64,000 bases of DNA, taken from NCBI RefSeq assembly GCF_002240415.1, contig NZ_CP020028.1, forward strand, positions 3,993,501-4,057,500, written 5' to 3'. The notes under the pieces are model-generated. The model was not told the DNA's origin. It worked only from the letters and a program-made list of their open reading frames with translations, and did no database searches. This DNA comes from Paenibacillus kribbensis (lineage in GTDB: Bacteria > Bacillota > Bacilli > Paenibacillales > Paenibacillaceae). Positions 1-9,700 of this stretch are shown here, piece after piece. Numbering within the stretch: position 1 is the stretch's first letter; every line of letters starts with the position of its first letter. The position numbers were made by a program, and so were the translations under genes.

Positions 1-1451
1 ACGATTTTGACCGGGATATTGTTGATCGCGCAGATGGCTAATTCCTGCGAACACATTTGCATACCGCCGTCTCCGTTAATCGAGATTACCAATCTGTCGG
101 GATTGGCCACCTGAGCGCCAATCGCTGAAGGAAAACCAAAGCCCATCGTCCCCAGTCCACCAGATGTCACCCATGAGCGCGGCTGATTGAATTTGTAATA
201 CTGTGCTGCCCACATTTGATGCTGGCCCACATCCGTCGTAACGATTGCGCCGCCCTTGGTCGTTTCATCCAGCAGTTCAATAACCCATTGTGGCTTGAGC
301 ACTGCATCGGAATCCTTATAAGAATAAGGCTTTTCATTCTTCCATCGCTGAATTTGTGCTCTCCATGCATCTGCCCGATCTGTGCGTTTCACATCCTGGT
401 TCAGCAATTCCAGTACCGCCTTCACATCGCCTACAATTGGAATATCGGTCGCTACGTTTTTGCCAATTTCAGCAGGATCGATATCAATGTGGACGATTTT
501 AGCTTGTGGAGCAAATCCATCCAGTTTGCCTGTCACCCGATCATCAAAACGAGCACCGATACAGATCAGCAGATCCGACTGTTGAATAGCCTGATTGGAG
601 GTGTACGTTCCGTGCATACCCGGCATTCCCGTCCACAGCTCGTGTCCGCTTGGGAAAGCTCCCAGTCCCAACAATGTTGTCGTAATAGGAATTTCCGTTT
701 TACGAACAAACTCGTAAAGTGCCTCATGTCCACCGGAGTATACAACCCCGCCACCGGCCAGAATGAACGGACGTTCTGCCTCTGATATAGCCTGAGTCAG
801 CTTGTCTAGTTGAATCTTATTAGGCAGCACTGTCGGGTTATAGCCCCGCATGGTCACAGGTCCCGTTTGTGGAACAAACAGCGTTTGGGCTGCCGAAATA
901 TCCTTCGGGATATCAATCAGCACCGGTCCCTTGCGGCCTGTGTTGGCAATATGAAATGCCTCATGGATGATCCGCGGCAGTTCTTCTACGTCTCTTACCA
1001 GATAGCTGTGCTTCGTAATCGGCATTGTAATTCCCGTGATATCAGCTTCCTGGAAAGCATCCGTGCCGATCAGGGAGGATACTACATTACCCGTGATGAC
1101 CACCAACGGCACCGAATCCATAAAAGCCGTCGCAATGCCAGTTACCAGGTTTGTCGCACCAGGTCCGGATGTTGCAATACAGACCCCAACTTTACCGCTT
1201 GCCCGTGCATAACCATCTGCCGCATGAATTGCTCCTTGCTCGTGACGGGTGAGAACATGCTTGAAATCCTTAAAGCCATACATGGCATCATAAATATAAA
1301 GCACTGCACCACCAGGATATCCGAAGACACATTCTACTCCCTCCAGCAACAGGCTACGGAGCAAAATTTCCGAACCTGTAATCACTTCAGGTTCCATCCA
1401 CTTTTGACGTAATTCATCGGTTGACCGAACTTCAGGAATTTGTGCACTCAT
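1..1451 (-). CDS. ilvB: Acetolactate synthase large subunit (partial, C-terminus outside window)
   Basis: Condenses two pyruvates, or pyruvate and 2-oxobutyrate, in the first common step of branched-chain amino acid synthesis; needs ThDP, FAD and Mg. The minus frame is open from an ATG at 1451, with AAAGGAGG just upstream, to the window edge (about 483 codons; the family has about 570-590). The N-terminal ThDP domain shows VFGYPGGAVLYIYDA, the catalytic Glu in HEQGAIHAADGYARAS, and SGPGATNLVTGIA. Near the edge GDGGMQM...NN matches the ThDP/Mg-binding motif. The missing part is the last ~90-100 residues, probably followed by ilvN and ilvC on the left. A leucine T-box precedes it. Confidence 0.97.
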   Translation of the reverse strand, partial: MSAQIPEVRSTDELRQKWMEPEVITGSEILLRSLLLEGVECVFGYPGGAVLYIYDAMYGFKDFKHVLTRHEQGAIHAADGYARASGKVGVCIATSGPGATNLVTGIATAFMDSVPLVVITGNVVSSLIGTDAFQEADITGITMPITKHSYLVRDVEELPRIIHEAFHIANTGRKGPVLIDIPKDISAAQTLFVPQTGPVTMRGYNPTVLPNKIQLDKLTQAISEAERPFILAGGGVVYSGGHEALYEFVRKTEIPITTTLLGLGAFPSGHELWTGMPGMHGTYTSNQAIQQSDLLICIGARFDDRVTGKLDGFAPQAKIVHIDIDPAEIGKNVATDIPIVGDVKAVLELLNQDVKRTDRADAWRAQIQRWKNEKPYSYKDSDAVLKPQWVIELLDETTKGGAIVTTDVGQHQMWAAQYYKFNQPRSWVTSGGLGTMGFGFPSAIGAQVANPDRLVISINGDGGMQMCSQELAICAINNIPVKI

Positions 1452-1500
1452 TGGTCATCCTCCTTTACAAAATTTACATACAGCTGACATTTGTGAAAAC

Positions 1501-1866
1501 AAAAAAACCTTTCATCCCTAGAACAGACTTGCTGTTACTGAGGGACGAAAGGCTGTAGCTTCCGTGGTACCACCCGTGTTTGCCCGATATCTCACAATAT
1601 CGAACCTTGGCAGGTACAGAAATCACAAAGGATTTCCATATCTGGCGTCTGTAACGTAGACCGTACGATTTTCCCTAATAGGTAAATCGGTGCACCGCTA
1701 AAATTCACTGGGCCCAAATACTTTTCAGGAAAACAGCTCCGAGGTGAGCTCGTTAAAAAGGGATTTTGGTGAAGCTTGCAGCTAATGCCTCACTCTCTGA
1801 ACAAAAGAGCCCTAATCACTTCGTCCTCTTCATTGCCGTTGTGTTCATGTCATTCTTTCAAATGTT
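1501..1866 (-). ncRNA. T-box leader (leucine specifier) of ilvB
   Basis: On the minus strand the T-box core GGGTGGTACCACGG lies at about 1563-1576. It is followed by a terminator whose arms CCTTTCGTCCCT (1552-1541) and AGGGATGAAAGG (1519-1508) lead into a T run at 1507-1501. Upstream, the sequence GAGCTCACCTCGGAGC offers CTC (1748-1746) followed by A as specifier triplet, which reads leucine. Uncharged tRNA-Leu would pair with specifier and T-box bulge and prevent termination. The core is clear; the exact specifier loop is inferred without folding. Confidence 0.9.
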
Positions 1867-1873
1867 TAGACAC

Positions 1874-1902
1874 ATTATATGTCCCCCATCTGGGATAGTC
1901 AA
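1874..1902 (-). promoter_or_regulatory. Sigma-A promoter of the ilvB T-box leader
   Basis: Minus strand: TTGACT (1902-1897), a 17-base spacer, then a perfect TATAAT (1879-1874). Transcription would begin near 1866, at the 5' end of the T-box leader. Confidence 0.8.
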
Positions 1903-2065
1903 TACCCAGATTTCATAAAAATTTATGTTTATCTTTTGAAGCACCTCAAAGTCGCACGCATGTAACCGATGCCCGCATATGATAAAAAGACCACACGGTA
2001 AGACGGGTGCATACCTCCAAAACCACGTCTTGTCTTGTTAACTGGGTAGAAAAGGAGGCCCGTTT

Positions 2066-2506
2066 ATGATTCGCAAACGCATCGCTCAGGATGATACGGT
2101 GATCTTTCGTCTGATCGAGCAGGAGCTTGTCCCTCTATCACATTTAAGCTCTCAGGAAATGGAGCAAATACGTAAAGAATTACCCCGGCGCTTAAACCGG
2201 GGCATCACTTTTGTAGCTTGCAGGCCGGATAATGCACGGGTTGTTGGCTTCATTCATGTTATGCTGCACGGGGAATTGTTATACATTGATTTGATCGCAA
2301 TTTCTTCGGCTCATCAAGGTAAGCACTACGGAAAAAAATTGCTGGAATATGCCGAGCACTACGGACGAATACGACGCTGCAAGCGGGTCAAAGTCATGGT
2401 AGACGAAGACAATATCCGGGGAATCCATTTTTATCTGCGTCACCAATATCAAATATTGCGCTACGTAGCCCTGAGCCGATGCCACGAACTTGAAAAATCA
2501 CTGTGA
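2066..2506 (+). CDS. GNAT family N-acetyltransferase
   Basis: A 146-residue single-domain GNAT protein, start ATG 2066 with AAGGAGG just upstream. The acetyl-CoA binding region is visible as YIDLIAISSAHQGKHYGKKLL, cut here to its core AHQGKHYGKKLLEYAE (Q/R-x-x-G-x-G/A-type P loop, around residues 85-95), followed by VDEDNIRGIHFYLRHQY, the usual beta6/alpha4 segment with Asn and a C-terminal Tyr. Substrate cannot be told. It stands alone on the plus strand between the ilvB leader and a convergent small gene. Confidence 0.8.
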   Translation: MIRKRIAQDDTVIFRLIEQELVPLSHLSSQEMEQIRKELPRRLNRGITFVACRPDNARVVGFIHVMLHGELLYIDLIAISSAHQGKHYGKKLLEYAEHYGRIRRCKRVKVMVDEDNIRGIHFYLRHQYQILRYVALSRCHELEKSL

Positions 2507-2540
2507 AAAACCGGCTTCTTGGGATGCTGATCTTGTTATC

Positions 2541-2870
2541 CTAAAATAAATTAGGGTAAAACGGATAACCTAATCCGGGATACCCCCCATTGGTATACGG
2601 GGCAGGTTTAGGATCGTATCCATAGCCTGGTCCGTAGCCATTATATCCGCCGTAGGCATAAGGAGCCGTGCCGATGGCAAGCAAGTCAAACAGCACCAGG
2701 GGAATAATCGCCTTCGTGTTTACTTTTTTCTTGCAGTTTGGTTGGAGAACCAGTCGGTTACCCGAAATGCGGATCAGCTTGCCGCTGACCTGGGAACCAT
2801 CCTTGCGAGTAGCGAAGATGACTTTGCCAACAAGCTTCTCCACCTGCTTTCTGGTTACTGCCTGTTTCAT
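2541..2870 (-). CDS. Small protein with compact N-terminal domain and Gly/Tyr/Pro-rich tail
   Basis: 109 residues starting at ATG 2870, chosen because GGAGGAAATACG sits directly upstream; the longer open frame to 2990 has no ribosome site. Residues 1-50 (KLVGKVIFATRKDGSQVSGK, then LIRISGNRLVLQP) alternate strand-like segments and resemble a small Sm/SH3-like barrel, which is only a pattern judgement. Residues 65-109 are rich in Gly, Tyr and Pro (YGGYNGYGPGYGYDP), like spore-coat or surface proteins of Bacillales. No signal peptide. Function unknown. Confidence 0.7.
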   Translation of the reverse strand: MKQAVTRKQVEKLVGKVIFATRKDGSQVSGKLIRISGNRLVLQPNCKKKVNTKAIIPLVLFDLLAIGTAPYAYGGYNGYGPGYGYDPKPAPYTNGGYPGLGYPFYPNLF

Positions 2871-3040
2871 CGTATTTCCTCCTTCTTTCTCAACGAATGG
2901 ACAGATTGAACGGCTCCTTGATAGCTCACCACCACCACAAAATAGACCGGAGCTGACAGGGGCCGAGCGTCCGTCCAATCTGCATAGCACATTCTATTCT
3001 TTTCATACCAGAAGCGTATGTTTAAATGCCTGCACAACCT

Positions 3041-3080
3041 AAAAAAATCTAGCACCTGCAGATGCAGATACCAGATTTTT
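3041..3080 (-). terminator. Terminator of the nup operon
   Basis: Minus strand: AAAAATCT and ATCTGCA pair with TGCAG and AGATTTTTTT, ending in a T run at 3047-3041, about 50 bases past the nupQ stop. Confidence 0.75.
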
Positions 3081-3132
3081 GAGATGTCAATTACAGTTTT
3101 AAAACATAAAACTGTCAGCTGTTGATGACTTA

Positions 3133-4092
3133 TTAACGCTTGCTAGGATCATAAAGCTGACCCAAAGCAGCCGGAGCTCGTGACCGGCCTACAGCTGCTA
3201 CCAGTACAATAATCGTCAAGAGATACGGCAGCATAAAAATAATTTCCTGGGGAATACTTTGCGACCATGCAAACAACTGTACATAGTTGCGAATCGCTTG
3301 TGAAAAGCCGAAAAATACGGCTGCGCCAAAAGCACCGAGCGGATTCCATTTGCCGAAAATCATAGCGGCAATAGCAATATATCCCTGACCGGAAACTGTA
3401 TTGTGCGAGAACATATTGGTTGTAGTCAGGGTGATCGTAGCTCCACCAATACCTGCCAACGCACCACTGATCATGACACCGATATAACGAAGGCGATTAA
3501 CCTTGATACCTACTGTATCCGCTGCACCCGGATGCTCCCCAACCGAACGCAAACGCAAGCCAAATGGAGTTTTATACAAGGTGAAATATCCAATAATAAC
3601 TAACAAAATAGCCAGATACGTCGTTGGATATGCCTGGAAAAAAGCTTTCCCTGCAATTGGAATATCTACAAGGTAAGGAATGGATATTTCACTAAAACCT
3701 TGAATGCGACCGGTGTCACCATCACCTTCAAATAAAAGCTTGACCATGTATAGCGTACTACCTGCCGCCAGAAAGTTAATGACAATCCCGCTTATGACTT
3801 GATCGGCTTTAAACGTAATCGAGGCTACAGCATGAATCAACGAAACCAGAATACCGAACACTGCAGCCGACAGTACGCCTACCCAAGCCGCAGAGGTGCC
3901 TCCCAGTCCCGCTTGCTCGGCATAAAATCCGCCGACCCCAGCAGCAAACGCCCCGAATACCATTAGTCCTTCCAAACCGAGGTTCGTTACACCGGATTTT
4001 TCTGAAAAAACTCCGCCGAGAGACGCAAATATAATCGCCGTCGCAAAAACGAGCGTTGTATGGATTAATTCACCAAGTGTTAACCAACTCAT
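3133..4092 (-). CDS. nupQ: BMP-type nucleoside ABC transporter, permease subunit 2
   Basis: 319 residues, about eight or more hydrophobic segments, BPD_transp_2 family. The segment KSGVTNLGLEGLMVFGAFAA near the N-terminus and the EAA-like region GEHPGAADTVGIKVNRLRY are typical of the YufQ/NupQ class. It forms the membrane channel with the preceding permease and the duplicated ATPase, importing nucleosides such as guanosine by analogy with B. subtilis nupNOPQ. The ATG at 4092 is one base past the upstream stop, so translation is probably coupled. Last gene before a terminator. Confidence 0.9.
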   Translation of the reverse strand: MSWLTLGELIHTTLVFATAIIFASLGGVFSEKSGVTNLGLEGLMVFGAFAAGVGGFYAEQAGLGGTSAAWVGVLSAAVFGILVSLIHAVASITFKADQVISGIVINFLAAGSTLYMVKLLFEGDGDTGRIQGFSEISIPYLVDIPIAGKAFFQAYPTTYLAILLVIIGYFTLYKTPFGLRLRSVGEHPGAADTVGIKVNRLRYIGVMISGALAGIGGATITLTTTNMFSHNTVSGQGYIAIAAMIFGKWNPLGAFGAAVFFGFSQAIRNYVQLFAWSQSIPQEIIFMLPYLLTIIVLVAAVGRSRAPAALGQLYDPSKR

Positions 4093-4093
4093 T

Positions 4094-5173
4094 TTACAAC
4101 ACCTTCTCTTTCTTCCGCTTGGAGTAGAGCGGCTTCACAACCCAACGCACAATTCCTTGGGCCGCAATGAAGAAAATAATCGAGCCAATGACCACCCGGA
4201 TAATTTCGGGCGGTACATCCGCGCTAAAGCTCATCCCTGCCGAACCATACGTAAGCGTTCCGAACAAAACAGAGCCCAGCAGCACACCGAACGGATTATT
4301 CATCCCGATCAGAGCCACGGCGATACCGTCAAAGCCGGTTCCCGGTGATCCAGCCATGACGGATTGGTAATGGAATACTCCCAACACTTCAAATGCACCC
4401 GCCAATCCCGCAAAAACACCACTAATGAACATCGCTTTTACGATATTGCGATTTACATTCATACCAGCATAACGGGATGCATCCTGATTAAATCCGACAG
4501 CCCGAAGCTCGTAGCCCTGCTTTGTTTTCCACATGAAAATATAGAAAAATACCGCCGCCAGCAAAGCAATGACTGTACCCCAATGAACCCGGGCATTTCC
4601 CATCATCTGTGACAGCCATTCGATGGAGATGGAAGCGGAAGGCTGAATGTCCACAGAACGGTTTTCACCTTCCAATAGTGCGAACTGATTAATCACCAAA
4701 TTGGCCAAATACAGGCCAATCCAGTTCATCATAATGCAGGTAATAACTTCATTTACGCCTCGCTTGGCCTTCAAATAGCCCGCAATCGCAGCCCACAGGC
4801 CACCAAAAACCGCCCCTGCAATCACAGCCAGCGGAGCATGAATTATGGCAGGCAGTCCATGGAGCTTGATACCCACAATTGAGGCGGCTGTCATACCTAC
4901 CAGAAACTGACCTTCGCCACCAATGTTAAACAGTCCGGCGCGAGCCGCAAAAGCAAATGCCAGACCCGTTAAAATCAATGGGGTCATTTCACGGATAGCC
5001 TCACCAAAATTGTATGAATCTCCGTATACACGGCTAAACAATGCGGAATAGGCCACAATCGGATCATATCCGCCAATCAGCATGACGACAGCACCCAGAA
5101 GAAGACCCAAAATAATAGAGACCAGTGCCAGAACAAAGGAGTCTTTCGTAAATATTTTCAATAGGTTAGCCAT
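4094..5173 (-). CDS. nupP: BMP-type nucleoside ABC transporter, permease subunit 1
   Basis: 359 residues with many transmembrane segments, family BPD_transp_2 (YufP/NupP). FNIGGEGQFLVGMTAA and the EAA-like stretch ELRAVGFNQDASRYAGMNVN are characteristic. The start codon at 5173 overlaps the last eight bases of the ATPase gene, indicating coupled translation. A basic tail (KPLYSKRKKEKVL) ends the protein on the presumed cytoplasmic side. Partner of the next permease in a heterodimeric channel. Confidence 0.92.
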   Translation of the reverse strand: MANLLKIFTKDSFVLALVSIILGLLLGAVVMLIGGYDPIVAYSALFSRVYGDSYNFGEAIREMTPLILTGLAFAFAARAGLFNIGGEGQFLVGMTAASIVGIKLHGLPAIIHAPLAVIAGAVFGGLWAAIAGYLKAKRGVNEVITCIMMNWIGLYLANLVINQFALLEGENRSVDIQPSASISIEWLSQMMGNARVHWGTVIALLAAVFFYIFMWKTKQGYELRAVGFNQDASRYAGMNVNRNIVKAMFISGVFAGLAGAFEVLGVFHYQSVMAGSPGTGFDGIAVALIGMNNPFGVLLGSVLFGTLTYGSAGMSFSADVPPEIIRVVIGSIIFFIAAQGIVRWVVKPLYSKRKKEKVL

Positions 5174-6704
5174 TCTCTGCTCCTTTCTTCACTGCACTTC
5201 CTGCCATCATAAGTCCCAATTCCTGGTCATTCGTTTCTTCCGGCAACACTTCTCCGACAATTTTGCCCTCATAGATGACAGCAATACGGTCAGATACATT
5301 CATAATCTCGTCCAGCTCAAAAGAAATAAGAAGGACCGCTTTACCTTGATCCCGCTGAGCAATTAGCTGTTTCTGGACAAACTCAATGGCTCCGACATCC
5401 AGACCGCGTGTAGGCTGCGCTGCAATAAGAAGATCCGGATTTTTATCAATTTCACGCGCTATGATAGCCTTTTGCTGGTTTCCCCCAGACAACGCTCTTG
5501 CCTTAGTGTGAATATCCGGTGTTCTTACATCGAACTTCTCGATAAGGCTTTTTGCCTGTTTATCGATAGCCTCTTTATTCAAAAAGCCATTTTTACTGTA
5601 AGGTGCTTGATAATACGTCTCCAGCACCATATTTTCACTCATGGAAAAATCGAGCACCAATCCATGTTTATGGCGGTCCTCCGGTATATGCGAAACACCT
5701 GCCTCGGAAATTTTGCGTGGCGGCTGATTTGCAATCTCTTGCCCAAGCAATTGAATGCTTCCACCATCGACCTTGCGCAAGCCTGTCAAGGCTTCAATCA
5801 GCTCACTCTGTCCATTGCCGTCTACGCCAGCAATTCCCAGAATCTCACCCGCCTTAACCTTCAGGTCCAACTCATCCAGAACACTAATGCCATCCTTGTT
5901 TTTAGAGACCACATGGTTCATTTCGAGTACAGTCTGTCCTGGCTGGGCAGGCTGCTTGTCCACTTTAAAGGACACACGACGACCTACCATTTTCTCCGCC
6001 AGTTCATTCGGTGTTGTTGCTGACGTTTTGACCGTATCAACAACCTGACCTCGACGAATAATTGTAACCGTATCTGCAATTTGCATAATTTCTTTGAGCT
6101 TATGCGTGATAAGAATGATGGATTTACCCTCAGCTACCAAGCGCTTCATAATGTCCAGCAGTTCGGTGATTTCTTGTGGTGTTAACACTGCTGTCGGCTC
6201 ATCGAAAATAAGAATATCTGCACCGCGATAAAGCGTTTTGATAATTTCCACACGTTGCTGCATACCAACGGATATATCCTCAATTTTGGCATTCGGATTC
6301 ACTTGAAGCCCGTATTGCTCAGACAACCGCTGCACTTCGGCGGCAGCCTTTTTATAATTGATTTTCAGACCTTTACGCGGCTCGGAGCCCAGGACAATAT
6401 TCTCGGTAACGGTAAACGGCTGTACGAGTTTAAAATGCTGATGCACCATGCCGATCCCCAGATCAATCGCCTTATTGGGGCTATCAATCTGCACTGGCTT
6501 ACCGCCGATTTCAATCGTCCCTTCTTCTGGCTGATACAGTCCGAAAAGAATATTCATAAGCGTAGATTTGCCCGCACCATTCTCACCCAAAAGGGCATGA
6601 ATTTCTCCCTTATGCAGCTTGATGCTGATGGAGTCGTTGGCAACGATGCCTGGGAATCGTTTTGTAATTTTCTTCAACTCAACGACGGGGGTCGCTGCAT
6701 CCAT
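5166..6704 (-). CDS. nupO: BMP-type nucleoside ABC transporter, double ATPase subunit
   Basis: 512 residues with two ABC modules. The first has Walker A GENGAGKS, signature VGMQQRVEI and Walker [12 protein letters not shown]. The second has a degenerate Walker A (GVDGNGQSE), signature [10 protein letters not shown] and [12 protein letters not shown], where the Walker B carboxylate is replaced as is usual in RbsA/NupO-type proteins. Start taken at ATG 6704, with AAGGGTGA four bases upstream; an earlier in-frame ATG at 6722 has no such site. Energises import through the two permeases encoded just downstream. Confidence 0.93.
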   Translation of the reverse strand: MDAATPVVELKKITKRFPGIVANDSISIKLHKGEIHALLGENGAGKSTLMNILFGLYQPEEGTIEIGGKPVQIDSPNKAIDLGIGMVHQHFKLVQPFTVTENIVLGSEPRKGLKINYKKAAAEVQRLSEQYGLQVNPNAKIEDISVGMQQRVEIIKTLYRGADILIFDEPTAVLTPQEITELLDIMKRLVAEGKSIILITHKLKEIMQIADTVTIIRRGQVVDTVKTSATTPNELAEKMVGRRVSFKVDKQPAQPGQTVLEMNHVVSKNKDGISVLDELDLKVKAGEILGIAGVDGNGQSELIEALTGLRKVDGGSIQLLGQEIANQPPRKISEAGVSHIPEDRHKHGLVLDFSMSENMVLETYYQAPYSKNGFLNKEAIDKQAKSLIEKFDVRTPDIHTKARALSGGNQQKAIIAREIDKNPDLLIAAQPTRGLDVGAIEFVQKQLIAQRDQGKAVLLISFELDEIMNVSDRIAVIYEGKIVGEVLPEETNDQELGLMMAGSAVKKGAENG

Positions 6705-6841
6705 GAAATCACCCTTATACACTTTATAGTATGTGCTCCAATGAGCTGACTGATCTTTATGATTCGTATAACTCCAGACGTAAGAACAAGGCTAGTCTTA
6801 TGAACCAGCCTTGCCGCCACCTCTATGTTCTTCAAACACGA

Positions 6842-7879
6842 TTATTTCGAAGGAACTGTAATTTCGCCCTTAATAATTTTTTGCTTATATTGCTCTACAA
6901 GATCAAGTACGTCTTTAGGGACATTTTTCGTTGATGTATCCGCCAGACCAACTCCGTTATCCTTCAGAGCCAGTGTTTCAATACCACCCTTGAACTTACC
7001 ATCAACAACTTCTTGAGATACGCGTTTTACAGCTTCATCCACACGTTTCACCATGGAGGTCAACGTTACATCGTCACCAAACTCAAGGGATTGGTCTTTA
7101 TCAACACCGATAACCCATACTTGCTGCCCTTGTTTCTTCCGTGCGAGTGCTTCGTTAAATACGCCTGTACCCGAGCCGCCAGCCGCGTGGAAAATAATAT
7201 CTGCACCATCGTTGTAGATCGTTGCAGCAGCAGCCTTGCCGAGATCCGGCTTATCAAATGCACCAGTGTAGTTTACTTCCAATTTCGCATTTGGATTTAC
7301 AGCTTTAATCCCTGCTTCAAAGCCTTTTTCAAAACGTTTGATCAGCGGGCTGTCTTGTCCACCCACAAAACCAATTTTGTTTGTTTTGGTAAGCTTACCA
7401 GCTACAACCCCTACCAGAAAGGAACCTTCATTTTCAGCAAAAACAACCGATTTTACATTAGGCGCATCTACAACACTGTCGATGATCGCCAGATTTTTGT
7501 TCGGGTTATCTTTTGCTACTTGTCCAATCGCATTCGCCAGATTAAAACCGATTCCCCAAGTCAGGTCAAAATTACCCTTAACAAATTGATTCAGGTTAGG
7601 AATATAATCTTGATCCGATTTACTTTGCAGGTATTTAACTTTAGCACCTGTTTCTTTCTCAGTGGCTTGCAGTGCTTCCCATGCAGATTGGTTAAACGAT
7701 TTGTCGTTTACTCCACCCACATCTGTAACCATGCCAATTTGGACATTTGATGTTTTGGCAGAACTGCCTGTGTCCCCACCACTTGCGTTGGACGCACCTT
7801 GGTTTTTGCTACCGCAGCCTGCGAGAATGACCGAGATCGCCAGCAGCATAACCAAAGACATACTGAACATTTTCTTCAT
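6842..7879 (-). CDS. nupN: BMP family nucleoside-binding lipoprotein
   Basis: 345 residues, start ATG 7879 (MKKMFSMSLVMLL). A lipoprotein signal peptide ends in the lipobox LAGC, so the mature protein starts at Cys 21 and is anchored outside the membrane. The body is a BMP/PnrA-like periplasmic-type binding fold: IGMVTDVGGVNDKSFNQSAWE, abbreviated here to GGVNDKSFNQSAW, then FVGGQDSPLIKRFEKGFEAG and IIFHAAGGSGTGVF are the typical purine-nucleoside contact regions. First gene of nupNOPQ. The 137-base gap to nupO may allow differential expression. Confidence 0.93.
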   Translation of the reverse strand: MKKMFSMSLVMLLAISVILAGCGSKNQGASNASGGDTGSSAKTSNVQIGMVTDVGGVNDKSFNQSAWEALQATEKETGAKVKYLQSKSDQDYIPNLNQFVKGNFDLTWGIGFNLANAIGQVAKDNPNKNLAIIDSVVDAPNVKSVVFAENEGSFLVGVVAGKLTKTNKIGFVGGQDSPLIKRFEKGFEAGIKAVNPNAKLEVNYTGAFDKPDLGKAAAATIYNDGADIIFHAAGGSGTGVFNEALARKKQGQQVWVIGVDKDQSLEFGDDVTLTSMVKRVDEAVKRVSQEVVDGKFKGGIETLALKDNGVGLADTSTKNVPKDVLDLVEQYKQKIIKGEITVPSK

Positions 7880-7999
7880 GCTGATACTGTTCCCCCTTAG
7901 TGTTAGATCCCTGGAACTGCCTCTTTTTCTTTGAAAATGGTACATGCCATACATGTCATTTACTGACGAGACAGATCGTACAGAAGACTTACTTTAGAG

Positions 8000-8051
8000 A
8001 TTATACAATTATGATCGGCTAAAATCTAGATAATTAATAACCTTGGGTCAA
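8000..8051 (-). promoter_or_regulatory. Candidate promoters for the nup operon
   Basis: Minus strand: TTGACC (8051-8046) with 17 bases to TAGATT (8028-8023), and a perfect TATAAT (8005-8000) 17 bases beyond a weak TAGATT -35. Either could drive nupN, giving a leader of 120-150 bases. No purine riboswitch pattern was recognised in that leader. The rest of 7880-8175 shows nothing else. Confidence 0.45.
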
Positions 8052-8175
8052 TTTTTTTTGAATTCCCATAAATGTAAGCGTTACAACTTGAAAAAATACA
8101 TACATTCTGCCATCACACGTCATATTCATTCGTATTTTGGGGAAATTATACCTTTTCGCATCACAAAACATATAC

Positions 8176-8220
8176 AAAAAAAGGCATCCCTACACAGCGT
8201 ACTGCTTGGGATACCTCTTT
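8176..8220 (-). terminator. Terminator after rplT
   Basis: Minus strand AGGTATCCC pairs with GGGATGCCT and is followed by a run of seven T, about 30 bases past the rplT stop. Confidence 0.85.
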
Positions 8221-8250
8221 TACCACATTCGTGGTCTCCACGCTCAATAA

Positions 8251-8610
8251 TTAAGCGTTGATTTTGCCTTTAGCAACAGTTGCCAAAGAGTTGAACGCAT
8301 TGATATCGTTGACTGCAAGATCAGCCAGGATTTTGCGGTTAATGTCCACACCAGCCAGTTTCAGGCCGTGCATCAGTTTGCTGTAAGACAAACCATTCAA
8401 ACGAGCTGCTGCATTGATACGCACGATCCACAGTCTGCGGAAATTACGTTTCGTCTGACGACGGTCACGGTATGCGTAAACAAGCGATTTCATTACCTGC
8501 TCGTTAGCTGTTTTAAAAATGCGGTGTTTGGAACCAAAATAACCTTTAGCAAGCTTCAATACTTTTTTATGACGACGACGAACGACGAATCCGCCCTTTA
8601 CTCTTGCCAT
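8251..8610 (-). CDS. rplT: 50S ribosomal protein L20
   Basis: 119 residues, the normal L20 length. The basic N-terminal extension ([20 protein letters not shown]) and the conserved [20 protein letters not shown] and [12 protein letters not shown] are diagnostic. Binds 23S rRNA domain I early in large-subunit assembly. In Bacillales, L20 represses its own operon by binding the infC leader, and that leader is present here. Third gene of infC-rpmI-rplT. Confidence 0.98.
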   Translation of the reverse strand: MARVKGGFVVRRRHKKVLKLAKGYFGSKHRIFKTANEQVMKSLVYAYRDRRQTKRNFRRLWIVRINAAARLNGLSYSKLMHGLKLAGVDINRKILADLAVNDINAFNSLATVAKGKINA

Positions 8611-8663
8611 ATCAAAAGACCTCCCAAATAATGTTTATGCTTTATTCATTGCCGAGCTATATG

Positions 8664-8864
8664 CTATTTCAGGTTAGCAAGACCTTGTTTCAGACGTCTA
8701 ACGTCCCCAGGTGCCATCTCAGGGTTAGTACCCAGAACACGTTTTGCACGTTTGGATTTGTGGGAAAGCAAGTGGTTTCTGTAAGCTTTGTAACGCGTTA
8801 CTTTACCAGTACCGGTAATCTTGAAGCGGCCTTTAAGGCTGCTATGTGTTTTCATTTTAGGCAT
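8664..8864 (-). CDS. rpmI: 50S ribosomal protein L35
   Basis: 66 residues beginning [20 protein letters not shown], the canonical L35 N-terminus; very basic. ATG at 8864 with an AAGGAGG site (8879-8873) six bases before it. It lies between infC (20-base gap) and rplT (53-base gap) in the universal order. Confidence 0.98.
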   Translation of the reverse strand: MPKMKTHSSLKGRFKITGTGKVTRYKAYRNHLLSHKSKRAKRVLGTNPEMAPGDVRRLKQGLANLK

Positions 8865-8884
8865 TGAACTTCCTCCTTAATTTA

Positions 8885-9397
8885 TCATTGGCTCTTTGGA
8901 GCCAATATCATAATCATGCTGCGTCCTTCGAGCTTGGGTTGGCGCTCCACGGTACAAAGATCAGCAACTTCCGTTTTCACACGCTCGAGAATTTTTTGTC
9001 CCACATTAGCATGGGTAATTTCACGACCGCGGAAACGAACAGAGCATTTCACCTTGTCCCCTTCATTCAGGAACTTCACCACATTGCGAAACTTGGTTTG
9101 GTAGTCATGTTCCTCGATGTTGGAACGGAACCATACCTCTTTGATGTCAACGATCTTCTGGTTCTTACGGGCTTCCTTTTCTTTCTTCTGCTGCTCATAG
9201 CGGAATTTTCCGTAATCCATAATCCGACACACGGGCGGCTTCGCTTGAGGCGCCACGTTCACGAGATCCAAGTTTGCGTCAATCGCCATTTGCAGAGCTT
9301 CACGAGTCGGTTTAATCCCGATTTGTTCCCCGTTTGCACCAACAAGACGTACTTCTCTCACCCGAATCTCATCATTGATCATATGTTCCTTACTAAT
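8885..9397 (-). CDS. infC: Translation initiation factor IF-3, ATT start
   Basis: 170 residues. Protein similarity to Bacillus IF-3 begins at ISKEHMINDEIRVREVRL, and the first codon of that block is ATT at 9397-9395, preceded by GGAGGTGGAGGG. This is the known AUU-type start of infC, which lets IF-3 discriminate against its own mRNA. The open frame further upstream has no ribosome site. Both IF-3 domains are present (GIKPTREALQMA in the N-domain; VRFRGREITHANVGQKILER in the C-domain). Binds the 30S subunit and checks start-codon/initiator-tRNA pairing. Confidence 0.96.
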   Translation of the reverse strand: MSKEHMINDEIRVREVRLVGANGEQIGIKPTREALQMAIDANLDLVNVAPQAKPPVCRIMDYGKFRYEQQKKEKEARKNQKIVDIKEVWFRSNIEEHDYQTKFRNVVKFLNEGDKVKCSVRFRGREITHANVGQKILERVKTEVADLCTVERQPKLEGRSMIMILAPKSQ

Positions 9398-9447
9398 AAC
9401 CCTCCACCTCCAGAACCTGTTATTTTTGTATTTTGTGTGTAGACACA

Positions 9448-9612
9448 AAAAAGGGATGACGACTATACAGCCGACATCCCTGTCTGATACTCAATTCATC
9501 ATGAAAATTCAATTCACAAATCATTGGATCATGACCAGCCGGCAATACCGGGCAGGTGAGAAGTCGGACCTTCTGCTTGTTAATCCATATTCTTCAATTA
9601 ACATACTCATGT
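9448..9612 (-). ncRNA. L20-type leader of infC with attenuator
   Basis: About 165 bases of untranslated RNA run from the promoter to a clear intrinsic terminator: AGGGATG (9481 downward) pairs with CATCCCT, followed by six T at 9453-9448, just 50 bases before the infC start. In B. subtilis, L20 binding to the infC leader promotes termination. Position and architecture match; the L20-binding pseudo-knot itself was not verified by folding. Confidence 0.75.
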
Positions 9613-9613
9613 A

Positions 9614-9642
9614 TTTTATCATCTTGCAGACGATGTGTCAAC
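9614..9642 (-). promoter_or_regulatory. Sigma-A promoter of infC-rpmI-rplT
   Basis: Minus strand: perfect TTGACA (9642-9637), a 17-base spacer, then TAAAAT (9619-9614). A strong housekeeping promoter fitting a ribosomal operon. Confidence 0.85.
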
Positions 9643-9700
9643 ACCTTTCAAAGAAACAAGTGACACCTCGCCTCTTCGGTACATTTATACCGTTCTGCAA

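Noticed and set aside
810..1412. Plus-strand 200-residue open frame
   Set aside because: Lies antisense to ilvB, whose motifs are unmistakable.
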